From Pseudomonas sp. GD04019 (GTDB lineage: Bacteria; Pseudomonadota; Gammaproteobacteria; Pseudomonadales; Pseudomonadaceae), in NCBI RefSeq assembly GCF_029837695.1, contig NZ_JAOEEA010000010.1, forward strand, positions 124,001-188,000: DNA of 64,000 nt, in the 5' to 3' direction. Positions within the stretch are counted from its first letter, which is position 1. Every line of letters starts with the position of its first letter. Below, one piece after another: positions 17,682 through 25,853 of this stretch. The notes under the pieces are model-generated. The model was not told the origin of the DNA and did not search any database. It saw only the letters and a list, made by a program, of their open reading frames with translations. The translations under genes were made by a program, and so were the position numbers.

Positions 17682-18896
17682 ATGACTGATAGCAACAACA
17701 CCCGCAGCGACGCCCTGGCCTGGGTCGCCGGCAGTGATGCCCCGGAAAAAAGTGCACTGAACCTGGGCTTCATGGCCTTGACCGATTCCGCATCGCTGAT
17801 CGTCGCAGCCACCCAGGGCTTCGCCCAGCCCTACGGCCTGACCCTCAACCTGCAACGCCAGACCTCCTGGGCCGGCCTGCGCGACCGCCTGCTGAGCGGC
17901 GAGCTGGACGCCGCCCAGGCCCTGTATGGTCAGGTCTACGGCATCCACCTGGGTCTCGGCGGCAGCGCCACCGAGATGGCCATCCTCATGGGGCTGTGCC
18001 AGAACGGCCAGGCGCTCAATTTGTCGCAGCCGCTCAAGCAGGCCGGTGTGACCAGCGGCGAGGCACTGGCCGCACGCGTGCGCCAAGGTGGTGCAAAGCT
18101 GACCTTCGCCCAGACCTTCCCCACCGGCACCCACGCCATGTGGCTGTACTACTGGCTGGCCGCCCAAGGCATCCATCCGCTGGAGGACGTCAACACCGTG
18201 GTGGTACCGCCTTCACAGATGGTCGCCCACCTGCGCGCCGCGCGTATCGACGGTTTCTGCGCCGGCGGCCCCTGGGGTGCACTGGCGTTAGAAGAGGACC
18301 AGGGCTTCACCCTGGCCACCAGCCAGAACATCTGGGCCGACCATCCGGAGAAGGTGCTCGGCGTCACCCGCGAATTCGTCGAGCAGTACCCCAACACCGC
18401 ACGCGCCCTGACCATGGCCGTACTGGAGGCCAGCCGCTTCATCGACGAGAGCGAAGAGAACAAGCGCAGCACCGCGCAGCTGATCAGCAGCAGCGAATAC
18501 GTCGACGCACCGCTGTCGGCCATCCAGCCGCGCTTCCTCGGCCAGTACGAGGACGGCCTCGGCCACGCCTGGCTGGACGCTCACCCGTTGCGCTTCTTCG
18601 CCGACGGCGCGGTGAACATGCCCTGGCTGTCAGACGGCATCTGGTTCCTCACCCAGTTCCGCCGCTGGGGCCTGCTCAAGGACGACCCCGACTACCTCGC
18701 CCTGGCAAGGCAGATCCACCAGTTGGACATCTACCGCAGCGCCGCCGAAGCCCTGGGCATCCCGGTGCCGGAAATGCCCATGCGCCGCTCCACCCTGCTC
18801 GACGGCAGCGTCTGGGATGGCAGTGACCCGGCCGGCTATGCCCGCTCGTTCGCCATCCATGCGCGCGCCGACAGCGCCGCCGCCATCGCCCTGTAA
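17682..18896 (+). CDS. nasS: NasS, cytoplasmic nitrate/nitrite sensor
   Basis: 404 residues of the NrtA/CmpA solute-binding fold but with no signal peptide. It is a paralogue of nrtA in this window: residues from AGSDAPEKSALNLGFMALTD align with AGSDAPEKAALKIGFIPLTD, just after the Tat leader of NrtA. In Pseudomonas and Azotobacter NasS binds nitrate or nitrite and, without it, holds NasT inactive. It sits 20 bases upstream of nasT. Its own attenuator leader implies autoregulation. Confidence 0.92.
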   Translation: MTDSNNTRSDALAWVAGSDAPEKSALNLGFMALTDSASLIVAATQGFAQPYGLTLNLQRQTSWAGLRDRLLSGELDAAQALYGQVYGIHLGLGGSATEMAILMGLCQNGQALNLSQPLKQAGVTSGEALAARVRQGGAKLTFAQTFPTGTHAMWLYYWLAAQGIHPLEDVNTVVVPPSQMVAHLRAARIDGFCAGGPWGALALEEDQGFTLATSQNIWADHPEKVLGVTREFVEQYPNTARALTMAVLEASRFIDESEENKRSTAQLISSSEYVDAPLSAIQPRFLGQYEDGLGHAWLDAHPLRFFADGAVNMPWLSDGIWFLTQFRRWGLLKDDPDYLALARQIHQLDIYRSAAEALGIPVPEMPMRRSTLLDGSVWDGSDPAGYARSFAIHARADSAAAIAL

Positions 18897-18916
18897 CGGA
18901 CCGAGACACACGCACG

Positions 18917-19495
18917 ATGCTACGCATACTCCTGATCAACGATACCCCGAAGAAGGTCGGCCGCCTGAAGAGCGCCCTGATCGAGGCCGGTTTCGAGGTG
19001 ATCGACGAATCCGGGCTGACCATCGACCTGCCCGAGCGGGTCGAGGCGGTACGCCCCGATGTCGTGCTGATCGACACCGAATCCCCGGGCCGCGACGTGA
19101 TGGAACAGGTGGTACTGGTGACTCGCGACCAGCCACGGCCGATCGTCATGTTCACCGACGAGCACGACCCGCAGGTGATGCGCCAGGCCATCCAGTCCGG
19201 CGTCAGCGCCTACATAGTCGAGGGCATCCAGGCCGACCGCCTGCAGCCGATCCTTGATGTGGCCATGGCCCGTTTCGAGAGCGACCAAGCCCTGCGCGCC
19301 CAGCTGCAAGCCCGCGACGAGCAGCTGGCCGAGCGCAAGCGCATCGAACTGGCCAAGGGCCTGCTAATGAAGATGAAAAGCTGCAACGAGGAAGACGCCT
19401 ACACCCTGATGCGCCGGCAGGCCATGAGTCGCCAGCAGAAGCTGATCCAGGTGGCCGAGCAGATCATCGCCATGCACGACATGTTGGGGAACTGA
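18917..19495 (+). CDS. nasT: NasT, ANTAR-domain antiterminator
   Basis: 192 residues. A response-regulator-like N-terminal domain (LRILLINDTPKKVGRLKSAL, about 1-120), a coiled-coil linker (LRAQLQARDEQLAERKRIE), then the ANTAR RNA-binding domain (about 135-190; AKGLLMKMKSCNEEDAYTLMRRQAM). ANTAR proteins bind paired hexaloop hairpins and prevent a terminator forming. NasS is the partner that gates it. Likely targets in this window are the nasS and nrtA leaders. Confidence 0.95.
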   Translation: MLRILLINDTPKKVGRLKSALIEAGFEVIDESGLTIDLPERVEAVRPDVVLIDTESPGRDVMEQVVLVTRDQPRPIVMFTDEHDPQVMRQAIQSGVSAYIVEGIQADRLQPILDVAMARFESDQALRAQLQARDEQLAERKRIELAKGLLMKMKSCNEEDAYTLMRRQAMSRQQKLIQVAEQIIAMHDMLGN

Positions 19496-19509
19496 ACCAC
19501 CAAGCGTGG

Positions 19510-19600
19510 CGACTGTACTGCCTGCGAAGGCCACTGTATCGGCTCACTCCAGCATCACCATGGCACTGTAACGCTCAACTCGGCCAGCGCCTGTATCTGC
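19510..19600. promoter_or_regulatory. Four CTGTA repeats upstream of the PLP decarboxylase-like gene
   Basis: CTGTA occurs at 19513, 19534, 19566 and 19591, mostly as (C)ACTGTA or CCTGTATC, within 83 bases. Iterated sites of this kind are used by MocR-type regulators of PLP enzymes, but no such regulator gene is adjacent. Confidence 0.35.
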
Positions 19601-19657
19601 CGGCCCGTTGTGCCACTCGGCTAGGGTAGATCCATCTTTCCCTGCCGAGTACGCACC

Positions 19658-21004
19658 ATGAAGGAACGCCAGTTGCTGGCCGAGGCCGACCGCCGCGCCC
19701 TCGCCTATTTCGACGGCAGCGCTCAGCGCAGGGTGTACCCGGACGATGACGCCATCGCCGCCCTCAGCGCCTTCGAGCAACCGCTGCCGGAGTCCGGCCA
19801 GGATGCCCAACGGGTACTGCAGCAGCTCGACGAACTGGGCTCACCGGCCACGGTGACCAGCAATGGCCCGCGCTACTTCGGCTTCGTCATCGGTGCCACC
19901 CTGCCGGCCGCCGCGGCCGCCGAACGCATGGTGCTGGCATGGGACCAATGCGCCTCATCCTTCGACAACTCGCCCATTGCCGATCGCCTGGAAAAGGTCG
20001 CCGGCCGCTGGGTGTGCCAGGCCCTGGGCCTGCCGAGCGATAGCGCCGTGGGCTTCGGCACCAGCGCCACCGCCTGCACCCTGGCCTGCCTCTCCGCCGC
20101 ACGCCACACCTTGCTGGCTCGCCAGGGCTGGGACTTCGACGCCGATGGCCTGATGGGCGCCCCGGAAATCCGCGTGGTGCTCTCCGAGACCGCGCATATC
20201 ACGGTGAAGAAGGCCCTGCGCGTGCTCGGCTTCGGCATGAACCGCCTGCACTATGCGCCGGTAGACGAGCACGGCCGCATCGACCCGGCACGCCTGCCGG
20301 CGCTGGACGAGCGCACCCTGCTGATCCTGCAGGCCGGCGAGGTCAACACCGGCGAGTTCGACCGCTTCGCCGAGCTGATCCCCAAGGCCCGTGCCGCCGG
20401 CGCCTGGGTGCATGTGGACGGCGCCTTCGGCCTGTGGGCCCGGGCCTCCTCGAAGGCCGAGCTGGCCGAGGGCGTGGAACTGGCCGATAGCTGGACGACC
20501 GACGGCCACAAATGGCTGAACACGCCCTACGACAGCGCCATGGCCATCTGCCGCGACGCCGATGCCCTGGCCGCGGCGATGAACAGCGATGCCGCCTATG
20601 CCACGGCGAGCAAGGACGCACAGAAGAACCTGACTTTGGAATTCTCCCGCCGCGCCCGTGGCATAGCCATCTGGGCGGCGCTGGCCAGCCTCGGCCGCGA
20701 TGGCCTGCGCGAGCTGATCGACCGCCATATCCGCCAGGCCGGCGAGCTGGCGGAAACCCTGCGCGATGGCGGCTACCAGGTACTCAACCGGGTGGTGCTC
20801 AACCAGGTGCTGGTACGCGGCGACTCGGATGAGCAGACGGCCGCCATCCGCGAGGCGGCGCAGAACTCCGGCGAGGTCTGGTTCGGCCCGACCGTCTGGC
20901 AGGGGCGCCCGGCTTTTCGCCTGAGCCTCAGCTCCTGGCGCACCGAGGATCGGCATGTCCACGCCCTGGCGGAACTGCTGTTGCGTCTGAAACGCCAGCT
21001 CTGA
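19658..21004 (+). CDS. PLP-dependent group II decarboxylase-family enzyme
   Basis: 448 residues. The PLP lysine is in SWTTDGHKWLNTPYDSA (about residue 287) and the cofactor aspartate in AWVHVDGAFGLWA. These are the standard motifs of the aromatic-amino-acid/glutamate decarboxylase fold. The N-terminal part (NGPRYFGFVIGATLPAA) is also family-like. Substrate cannot be assigned; relatives in Pseudomonas are annotated as aspartate aminotransferase-like or tyrosine decarboxylase-like proteins. It is monocistronic. Confidence 0.85.
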   Translation: MKERQLLAEADRRALAYFDGSAQRRVYPDDDAIAALSAFEQPLPESGQDAQRVLQQLDELGSPATVTSNGPRYFGFVIGATLPAAAAAERMVLAWDQCASSFDNSPIADRLEKVAGRWVCQALGLPSDSAVGFGTSATACTLACLSAARHTLLARQGWDFDADGLMGAPEIRVVLSETAHITVKKALRVLGFGMNRLHYAPVDEHGRIDPARLPALDERTLLILQAGEVNTGEFDRFAELIPKARAAGAWVHVDGAFGLWARASSKAELAEGVELADSWTTDGHKWLNTPYDSAMAICRDADALAAAMNSDAAYATASKDAQKNLTLEFSRRARGIAIWAALASLGRDGLRELIDRHIRQAGELAETLRDGGYQVLNRVVLNQVLVRGDSDEQTAAIREAAQNSGEVWFGPTVWQGRPAFRLSLSSWRTEDRHVHALAELLLRLKRQL

Positions 21005-21130
21005 GCCGCTCGCCGCAGCGCAAAAGCGCTGCCCTATCAGCTAGGCGTGGCCCCAGGAAGAACCGACTGCACCGCTCATTTGCCCGTGAACTGCTCTGGA
21101 CAGCGGCGGACCCGCCCCTTATCTTCGCCC

Positions 21131-21152
21131 CAGGCCACACGCATGTGGCCTG
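21131..21152. promoter_or_regulatory. Palindrome in the alaC leader
   Basis: CAGGCCACA (21131-21139) and TGTGGCCTG (21144-21152) are perfect 9-bp arms around a 4-base loop, 44 bases before the alaC start. It could be an RNA hairpin or a protein site. Confidence 0.4.
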
Positions 21153-21196
21153 CGTCGCTCGGACGGTTCCGGGCGCTTACGTACTCCGAGGAAAGC

Positions 21197-22435
21197 ATGG
21201 CTGACAATGCCAAGCGCCGCTTTGCGCGCATCGATCGTCTCCCCCCCTACGTTTTCAATATCACCGCCGAACTGAAGATGGCCGCCCGCCGCCGTGGCGA
21301 GGACATCATCGACTTCAGCATGGGCAACCCCGATGGCGCCACGCCGCCGCACATCGTCGAGAAGCTGGTGCAGGTCGCCCAGCGCGAAGACACCCACGGC
21401 TACTCCACTTCCCGCGGCATCCCGCGCCTGCGCCGCGCCATCTCGCGTTGGTACAAGGATCGTTATGAGGTCGAGATCGACCCGGAAAGCGAAGCCATCG
21501 TCACCATCGGCTCCAAGGAAGGCCTGGCGCACCTGATGCTGGCCACCCTGGACCATGGCGACACCGTGCTGGTGCCCAACCCCAGCTACCCGATCCACAT
21601 CTACGGCGCGGTGATCGCCGGCGCCCAGGTGCGTTCGGTACCGCTGGTGCCCGGTGTGGACTTCTTCGCCGAGCTGGAGCGGGCCATTCGCGAGGCCATC
21701 CCCAAGCCGAAGATGATGATCCTCGGCTTCCCCTCCAACCCCACCGCCCAGTGCGTGGAGCTGGACTTCTTCGAGCGCGTGGTGGCCCTGGCCAAGCAGT
21801 ACGACGTGCTGGTGATCCACGACCTGGCCTACGCCGACATCGTCTACGACGGCTGGAAGGCCCCCTCGATCATGCAGGTGGAAGGTGCCAAGGACATCGC
21901 CGTGGAGTTCTTCACCCTGTCCAAGAGCTACAACATGGCCGGCTGGCGCATCGGCTTCATGGTCGGCAACCCGGAGCTAGTCAGCGCCCTGGCGCGGATC
22001 AAGAGCTACCACGACTACGGCACCTTCACTCCGCTGCAGGTGGCGGCCATCGCCGCCCTGGAAGGCGACCAGCAGTGCGTGCGCGACATCGCCGAACAAT
22101 ACCGCCAGCGCCGCAACATGCTGGTCAAGGGCCTGCATGAGGCGGGCTGGATGGTGGAGAAGCCCAAGGCCTCCATGTACATCTGGGCCAAGATTCCCGA
22201 GCCCTATGCCCACCTGGGTTCGCTGGAGTTCGCCAAGAAGCTGCTGCTGGAGGCCAAGGTCTGCGTATCGCCGGGCTTGGGCTTCGGTGACTACGGCGAC
22301 GACCATGTGCGCTTCGCCCTGATCGAGAACCAGGACCGCACCCGCCAGGCCATTCGCGGCATCAAGGCGATGTTCCGTGCCGACGGCCTGCTGCAGCCGC
22401 CAGCGGCCAAGTCGCGCAAGGCCCAGGTCGATTGA
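21197..22435 (+). CDS. alaC: Alanine-synthesising aminotransferase, AlaC type
   Basis: 412 residues from MADNAKRRFARIDRLPPYVF, with AGGAAAG upstream; the longer frame from 21047 lacks homology. A class I aminotransferase with PLP Lys in FFTLSKSYNMAGWRIGFMVG and substrate Arg in DDHVRFALIEN. E. coli AlaC transfers the amino group of glutamate to pyruvate. A terminator follows directly. Confidence 0.93.
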   Translation: MADNAKRRFARIDRLPPYVFNITAELKMAARRRGEDIIDFSMGNPDGATPPHIVEKLVQVAQREDTHGYSTSRGIPRLRRAISRWYKDRYEVEIDPESEAIVTIGSKEGLAHLMLATLDHGDTVLVPNPSYPIHIYGAVIAGAQVRSVPLVPGVDFFAELERAIREAIPKPKMMILGFPSNPTAQCVELDFFERVVALAKQYDVLVIHDLAYADIVYDGWKAPSIMQVEGAKDIAVEFFTLSKSYNMAGWRIGFMVGNPELVSALARIKSYHDYGTFTPLQVAAIAALEGDQQCVRDIAEQYRQRRNMLVKGLHEAGWMVEKPKASMYIWAKIPEPYAHLGSLEFAKKLLLEAKVCVSPGLGFGDYGDDHVRFALIENQDRTRQAIRGIKAMFRADGLLQPPAAKSRKAQVD

Positions 22436-22447
22436 GCCCAGTGCGAT

Positions 22448-22490
22448 GAAAAAAAGGCCTCGGCGGAGATTTCCGCTGGGGCCTTTTCGT
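22448..22490 (+). terminator. Intrinsic terminator after alaC
   Basis: AAAAGGCC(TC)GGCGGA / TCCGCTGGGGCCTTTT stem-loop, with T-run. Confidence 0.85.
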
Positions 22491-22505
22491 ATCAGCCGCT
22501 TTCCA

Positions 22506-22892
22506 TCAGCCGGAGTAATCCAGTGCGGTCCAGGCACGCCCCAGACCGCTGGCGATCATGCAGCCCGGCCGCTCCAATGCTTCATCACTGCTCTGCGCCA
22601 GGCGGGTCACCTCGCCCTCGCCATCGCGCTCGGTCAGCCATTGCAGGCGCCCGCAATTGGGCGTGTCGATCACGTAACTGGCGGCGATCAGCGAGTTTTG
22701 CCCCGGCAGGCGAACCACATCGAGCACCCTGCCCGCCTCCTCCACCCGCTTGCCGTCGCGCACCAGCACGGCCCAGGCCTCGCCGCCCTCGATCACCAGA
22801 TAGGCGCCATTGGCCCTGGGTTGCTCCAGCTGCGGCTGGGCACAGCCCGCCAGCAAGGCCAACAGCAGAATTGTCATCAGCTTGTGGTGCAT
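22506..22892 (-). CDS. Hypothetical lipoprotein
   Basis: 128 residues with a lipoprotein signal (MTILLLALLAGCAQ; lipobox LAGC). The mature part is hydrophilic with two cysteines (IDTPNCGRLQ and ERPGCMIASG) that could form a disulfide. I do not recognise the family. It is divergent from the next gene, sharing a 133-base intergenic region. Confidence 0.75.
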   Translation of the reverse strand: MHHKLMTILLLALLAGCAQPQLEQPRANGAYLVIEGGEAWAVLVRDGKRVEEAGRVLDVVRLPGQNSLIAASYVIDTPNCGRLQWLTERDGEGEVTRLAQSSDEALERPGCMIASGLGRAWTALDYSG

Positions 22893-22944
22893 ATAGGCAG
22901 CTCCTGTTCCGGCTTCGGTCTCGATGATCTCGACGGCGCTTGAG

Positions 22945-22960
22945 CTGTACTATTATCCAG
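22945..22960 (+). promoter_or_regulatory. Candidate LexA box
   Basis: CTGTACTATTATCCAG fits CTG-N10-CAG with an AT-rich centre, the gammaproteobacterial SOS box. It lies 66 bases before the next start codon. Confidence 0.55.
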
Positions 22961-23025
22961 CAGTGTTTATTTGTACAGTATTTTTCGTTTACTCTTTCGC
23001 GGCCACGGACCCAAGGAGATCGACC

Positions 23026-23337
23026 ATGCTGGACGTACTGCAGCTGAAGAACAAAGTGAACCAGATGCCCCTGGAGAGCATCCGCGCCACGGTAGACGAG
23101 CTGCGCCTGGAGGGCCTGGTCACCGGCAGCAAGACGCCCTTCAAGCGCGTGCACTTCAACACCTGCTTCGCCGAGATCGAGGCCCTGCTGCAGCGCGCCG
23201 GCTATCACCGCCAGGTGGATGTGGTGGGCTACCAGGGCCAGGCCTATGCGCTGTTCGACCCCGGCCGCTGGGAGGCGGTGGAAGTGCTGCGCTGGCTCAA
23301 GGAATACGTCGAGGAGGCTCAGCGCCAGCGCGTCTGA
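23026..23337 (+). CDS. Small hypothetical protein, possibly SOS-regulated
   Basis: 103 residues starting MLDVLQLKNKVNQMPLESIR, with AAGGAG six bases upstream. The in-frame ATG at 22924 would overlap the LexA-like box and encode a non-conserved leader. It is a soluble mixed alpha/beta protein (FKRVHFNTCFAEIEALLQRAGYHRQ; a YQGQAYALFDPGRWEAVEVL segment). I recognise no domain. The CTG-N10-CAG site upstream suggests a DNA-damage response role, but this is inference. Confidence 0.7.
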   Translation: MLDVLQLKNKVNQMPLESIRATVDELRLEGLVTGSKTPFKRVHFNTCFAEIEALLQRAGYHRQVDVVGYQGQAYALFDPGRWEAVEVLRWLKEYVEEAQRQRV

Positions 23338-23371
23338 AACAACGCGCCACCGAACCAAAAGCGCTCATGAT

Positions 23372-23394
23372 CGTGCGGGCACGGCCCCCGCACG
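23372..23394. other. Stem-loop after the small hypothetical gene
   Basis: CGTGCGGG / CCCGCACG, 8-bp arms, without a T-run. It is part of the 362-base gap before nrtA, which otherwise holds the promoter and leader listed next. Confidence 0.4.
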
Positions 23395-23545
23395 GTGCAG
23401 TTCCGCCCTATTCGCAAGCCTCGGCCGAAGTTCTTCGCCACGCCCGCCACCTCGGCTAAGTCGCTGATTCGCAAACACTCTCTCCTCGCTGGAACAGCCT
23501 GAATCGCTATCCGTGGCGCTCACGCGGACGGGCTCTGGGAAAACC

Positions 23546-23561
23546 TGGCAAGGCCCTTGCA
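23546..23561 (+). promoter_or_regulatory. Sigma-54 promoter of nrtABC
   Basis: TGGCAAGGCCCTTGCA is close to the ideal -24/-12 element (GG-N10-GC). Transcription should start about 23572, just before the leader hairpin. Confidence 0.85.
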
Positions 23562-23571
23562 AAACTCCTCG

Positions 23572-23699
23572 CAGATTCCAGCGCAGCACACCAACGGCGG
23601 TGAGCCGTGGATCACGGACAACGGCGTCCCTCAGGGCTCCTCCCCCATCGGGAGCTCTGGCGGACGCCGTTTCTATTTGCCCATGCAAGGAATACCCCC
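23572..23699 (+). promoter_or_regulatory. ANTAR-type attenuator leader of nrtA
   Basis: Hairpin CACC-AACGGC-GGTG (23589-23602) has the same hexaloop as the nasS leader. A second small hairpin follows (CCGTG/CACGG, 23605-23617). The terminator has perfect 10-bp arms AACGGCGTCC (23620-23629) and GGACGCCGTT (23662-23671), an inner GGGCTCC/GGAGCTC stem, and TTCTATTT after it. Confidence 0.8.
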
Positions 23700-24983
23700 A
23701 TGAGTGATCGTGATTCGAACAAGCCCGTCGATAGCAGCCGCCGCAACTTCCTCAAGCAGTCCATCGCCGTTGCCGGCACCGTCGGCGGCATCGCCGCCCT
23801 CGGCCTGTCCGCCCCCGGCTTCCTGCGCAGCGCGGCCTATGCTGCCGGCTCCGATGCGCCGGAAAAGGCCGCACTGAAGATCGGTTTCATCCCGCTGACC
23901 GACTGCGCCTCGGTGGTGGTCGCCGCCACCCAGGGCTTCGCCGCCAAGTACGGCCTGACCATCACCCCGAGCAAGGAGGCCTCCTGGGCCGGCGTACGCG
24001 ACAAGCTCAACACCGGTGAGTTGGATGCCTCCCACGTGCTCTACGGCATGATGTACAGCTCGCAACTCGGCGTCGCCGGCCCGCAGAAAGACATGGCGGT
24101 GCTCATGGGCCTGAACCAGAACGGCCAGGCCATCACCCTCTCCAAGCAGCTCAAGGAAGCCGGCGTCACCACCGGCGAGCAACTGGCCGCGCATATCAAG
24201 AAGGGCGGCAATCCGCTGACCTTCGCCCAGACCTTCCCCACCGGCACCCACGCCATGTGGCTGTACTACTGGCTGGCCAGCCACGGCATCAACCCCTTCA
24301 CCGACGCCAAGACCATCACCGTACCGCCACCGCAGATGGTCGCCAACATGCGCGTCGGTAACATGGACGGCTTCTGCGTCGGCGAGCCCTGGGGCGCGCG
24401 GGCGATCTTCGACAAGATCGGCTTCACCGCCACCACCACCCAGCAGATCTGGGCCGACCATCCGGAGAAGGTGCTGGGATGCTCCCGCGAGTTCGTCGAG
24501 CAGAACCCCAACACCGCCCGTGCCCTGGTCATGGCCATCCTCGACGCCAGCCGCTTCATCGAGGCCAGCGCCGAGAACAAGAAGGCCACCGCCAAGCTGA
24601 TTGCCGGCAAGGCCTACGTCAACGCGCCGGCCGAGGTGATCGAGCAGCGCTTCCTCGGCCACTACGAGGACGGCCTCGGCAACAGCTGGCAGGACCAGCA
24701 CGCCATGGCCTTCTGCAAGAACGGCAGCGTGAACTTCCCCTACCACTCCGACGCCATGTGGTTCCTCACCCAGTTCAAGCGCTGGGGCCTGATCAAGGAC
24801 GACCCGGACTACGCCGGCCTGGCCGCCAAGGTCAACCAGACCAAGCTCTACACCGAGGCCGCCAGTGCCCTGGGCATCGCCGTGCCAAGCAGTCCGCTGC
24901 GCAGCAGCACGCTGATCGACGGCAAGGTCTGGGACGGCAGCAACCCGGCCGCCTACGCCGCGTCATTCGCGATCAAAGCCTGA
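23700..24983 (+). CDS. nrtA: Nitrate ABC transporter substrate-binding protein
   Basis: 427 residues. A Tat signal (SSRRNFLKQS, then a hydrophobic run to SAAYAAGSDA) exports it folded. The mature part is the NrtA/CmpA fold and matches NasS over its full length. It captures nitrate, and perhaps nitrite, in the periplasm for NrtBC. AAGGAA precedes the ATG; the earlier in-frame ATG at 23607 lies inside the leader terminator. It heads nrtABC and should need NtrC/RpoN and NasT for expression. Confidence 0.92.
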   Translation: MSDRDSNKPVDSSRRNFLKQSIAVAGTVGGIAALGLSAPGFLRSAAYAAGSDAPEKAALKIGFIPLTDCASVVVAATQGFAAKYGLTITPSKEASWAGVRDKLNTGELDASHVLYGMMYSSQLGVAGPQKDMAVLMGLNQNGQAITLSKQLKEAGVTTGEQLAAHIKKGGNPLTFAQTFPTGTHAMWLYYWLASHGINPFTDAKTITVPPPQMVANMRVGNMDGFCVGEPWGARAIFDKIGFTATTTQQIWADHPEKVLGCSREFVEQNPNTARALVMAILDASRFIEASAENKKATAKLIAGKAYVNAPAEVIEQRFLGHYEDGLGNSWQDQHAMAFCKNGSVNFPYHSDAMWFLTQFKRWGLIKDDPDYAGLAAKVNQTKLYTEAASALGIAVPSSPLRSSTLIDGKVWDGSNPAAYAASFAIKA

Positions 24984-24997
24984 GTTCGGAGGTGAGC

Positions 24998-25843
24998 ATG
25001 AACGCGCCACTGAAAACACCGCTACAAGTCGCTCCCAGTGTGGCTCCGCGTCAGGCTTTGCCTGGCGCGGAGGCGCTCGCCAGCCTGGTCAAGGCGGTGA
25101 TTCCCCCACTGCTCGGCATCGCCCTGTTCATCGGCGTGTGGGCGCTGATCGCCGCGCGCAGCGAGGGCCTGCCGGGCCCGCTGTCGACCTGGCACTCGGC
25201 CGTCGAACTGTTCGCCGATCCGTTCTACGACAACGGTCCCAACGACATGGGCATCGGCTGGAACATCCTGCATTCGCTCGGTCGCGTCGGCGTCGGCTTC
25301 GGCCTGGCGGCGCTGATCGGCATTCCGCTGGGCTTCGCCATCGGCCGCTTCGCCTTCCTCGCCGGCATGCTGTCGCCGATCATCAGCCTGCTGCGCCCGG
25401 TGTCGCCGCTGGCCTGGCTGCCGATCGGCCTGCTGGTGTTCGAGGCCGCTGGGCCTGCCTCGATCTGGGTGATCTTCATCAGCTCGATCTGGCCGATCAT
25501 CCTCAACACCGCGGCCGGCGTGGCCAGCGTGCCGCAGGACTATCTGAACGTCGCCCGCGTGCTCAAGCTCTCGGAGTTCAAGGTGCTGACCCGCATCCTG
25601 TTCCCCGCCGTGCTGCCGCATCTGATGACCGGCATCCGCCTGGCCATCGGCGTGGCCTGGCTGGTAATCGTCGCCGCCGAGATGCTCACCGGCGGCACCG
25701 GCCTGGGCTTCTGGGTGTGGGACGAGTGGAACAACCTCAACGTCGAACACATCCTCATCGCCATCATCATCGTCGGCCTGGTCGGCCTGGCCCTGGAGCA
25801 GGCGCTGCTCCTGCTGGCCAAGCGCTTCGACTACGCGAGCTAA
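24998..25843 (+). CDS. nrtB: Nitrate ABC transporter permease
   Basis: 281 residues with about six membrane helices. The BPD-type EAA loop is visible in QDYLNVARVLKLSEFKVLTRILFPAVLPHLMTGIRLA. An unusual cytoplasmic N-terminal Pro/Ala stretch precedes the first helix. It begins 14 bases after nrtA with GGAGGTGAGC as ribosome site. The longer upstream frame is an nrtA shadow. Confidence 0.93.
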   Translation: MNAPLKTPLQVAPSVAPRQALPGAEALASLVKAVIPPLLGIALFIGVWALIAARSEGLPGPLSTWHSAVELFADPFYDNGPNDMGIGWNILHSLGRVGVGFGLAALIGIPLGFAIGRFAFLAGMLSPIISLLRPVSPLAWLPIGLLVFEAAGPASIWVIFISSIWPIILNTAAGVASVPQDYLNVARVLKLSEFKVLTRILFPAVLPHLMTGIRLAIGVAWLVIVAAEMLTGGTGLGFWVWDEWNNLNVEHILIAIIIVGLVGLALEQALLLLAKRFDYAS

Positions 25844-25853
25844 GGAGACCGCC

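Noticed and set aside
22924..23025. Longer start for the 103-residue gene
   Set aside because: Would translate the promoter and LexA-like box; AAGGAG is placed for ATG 23026.
23372..23394. Inverted repeat as an NtrC site upstream of nrtA
   Set aside because: Does not fit the GCAC-N5-GTGC-like pattern well and is about 160 bases from the promoter; kept only as a stem-loop.
23605..23617. CCGTG/CACGG hairpin as the second ANTAR hexaloop (P2) in the nrtA leader
   Set aside because: Its loop is three to seven bases depending on pairing and does not give A1/G4 in a six-base loop.
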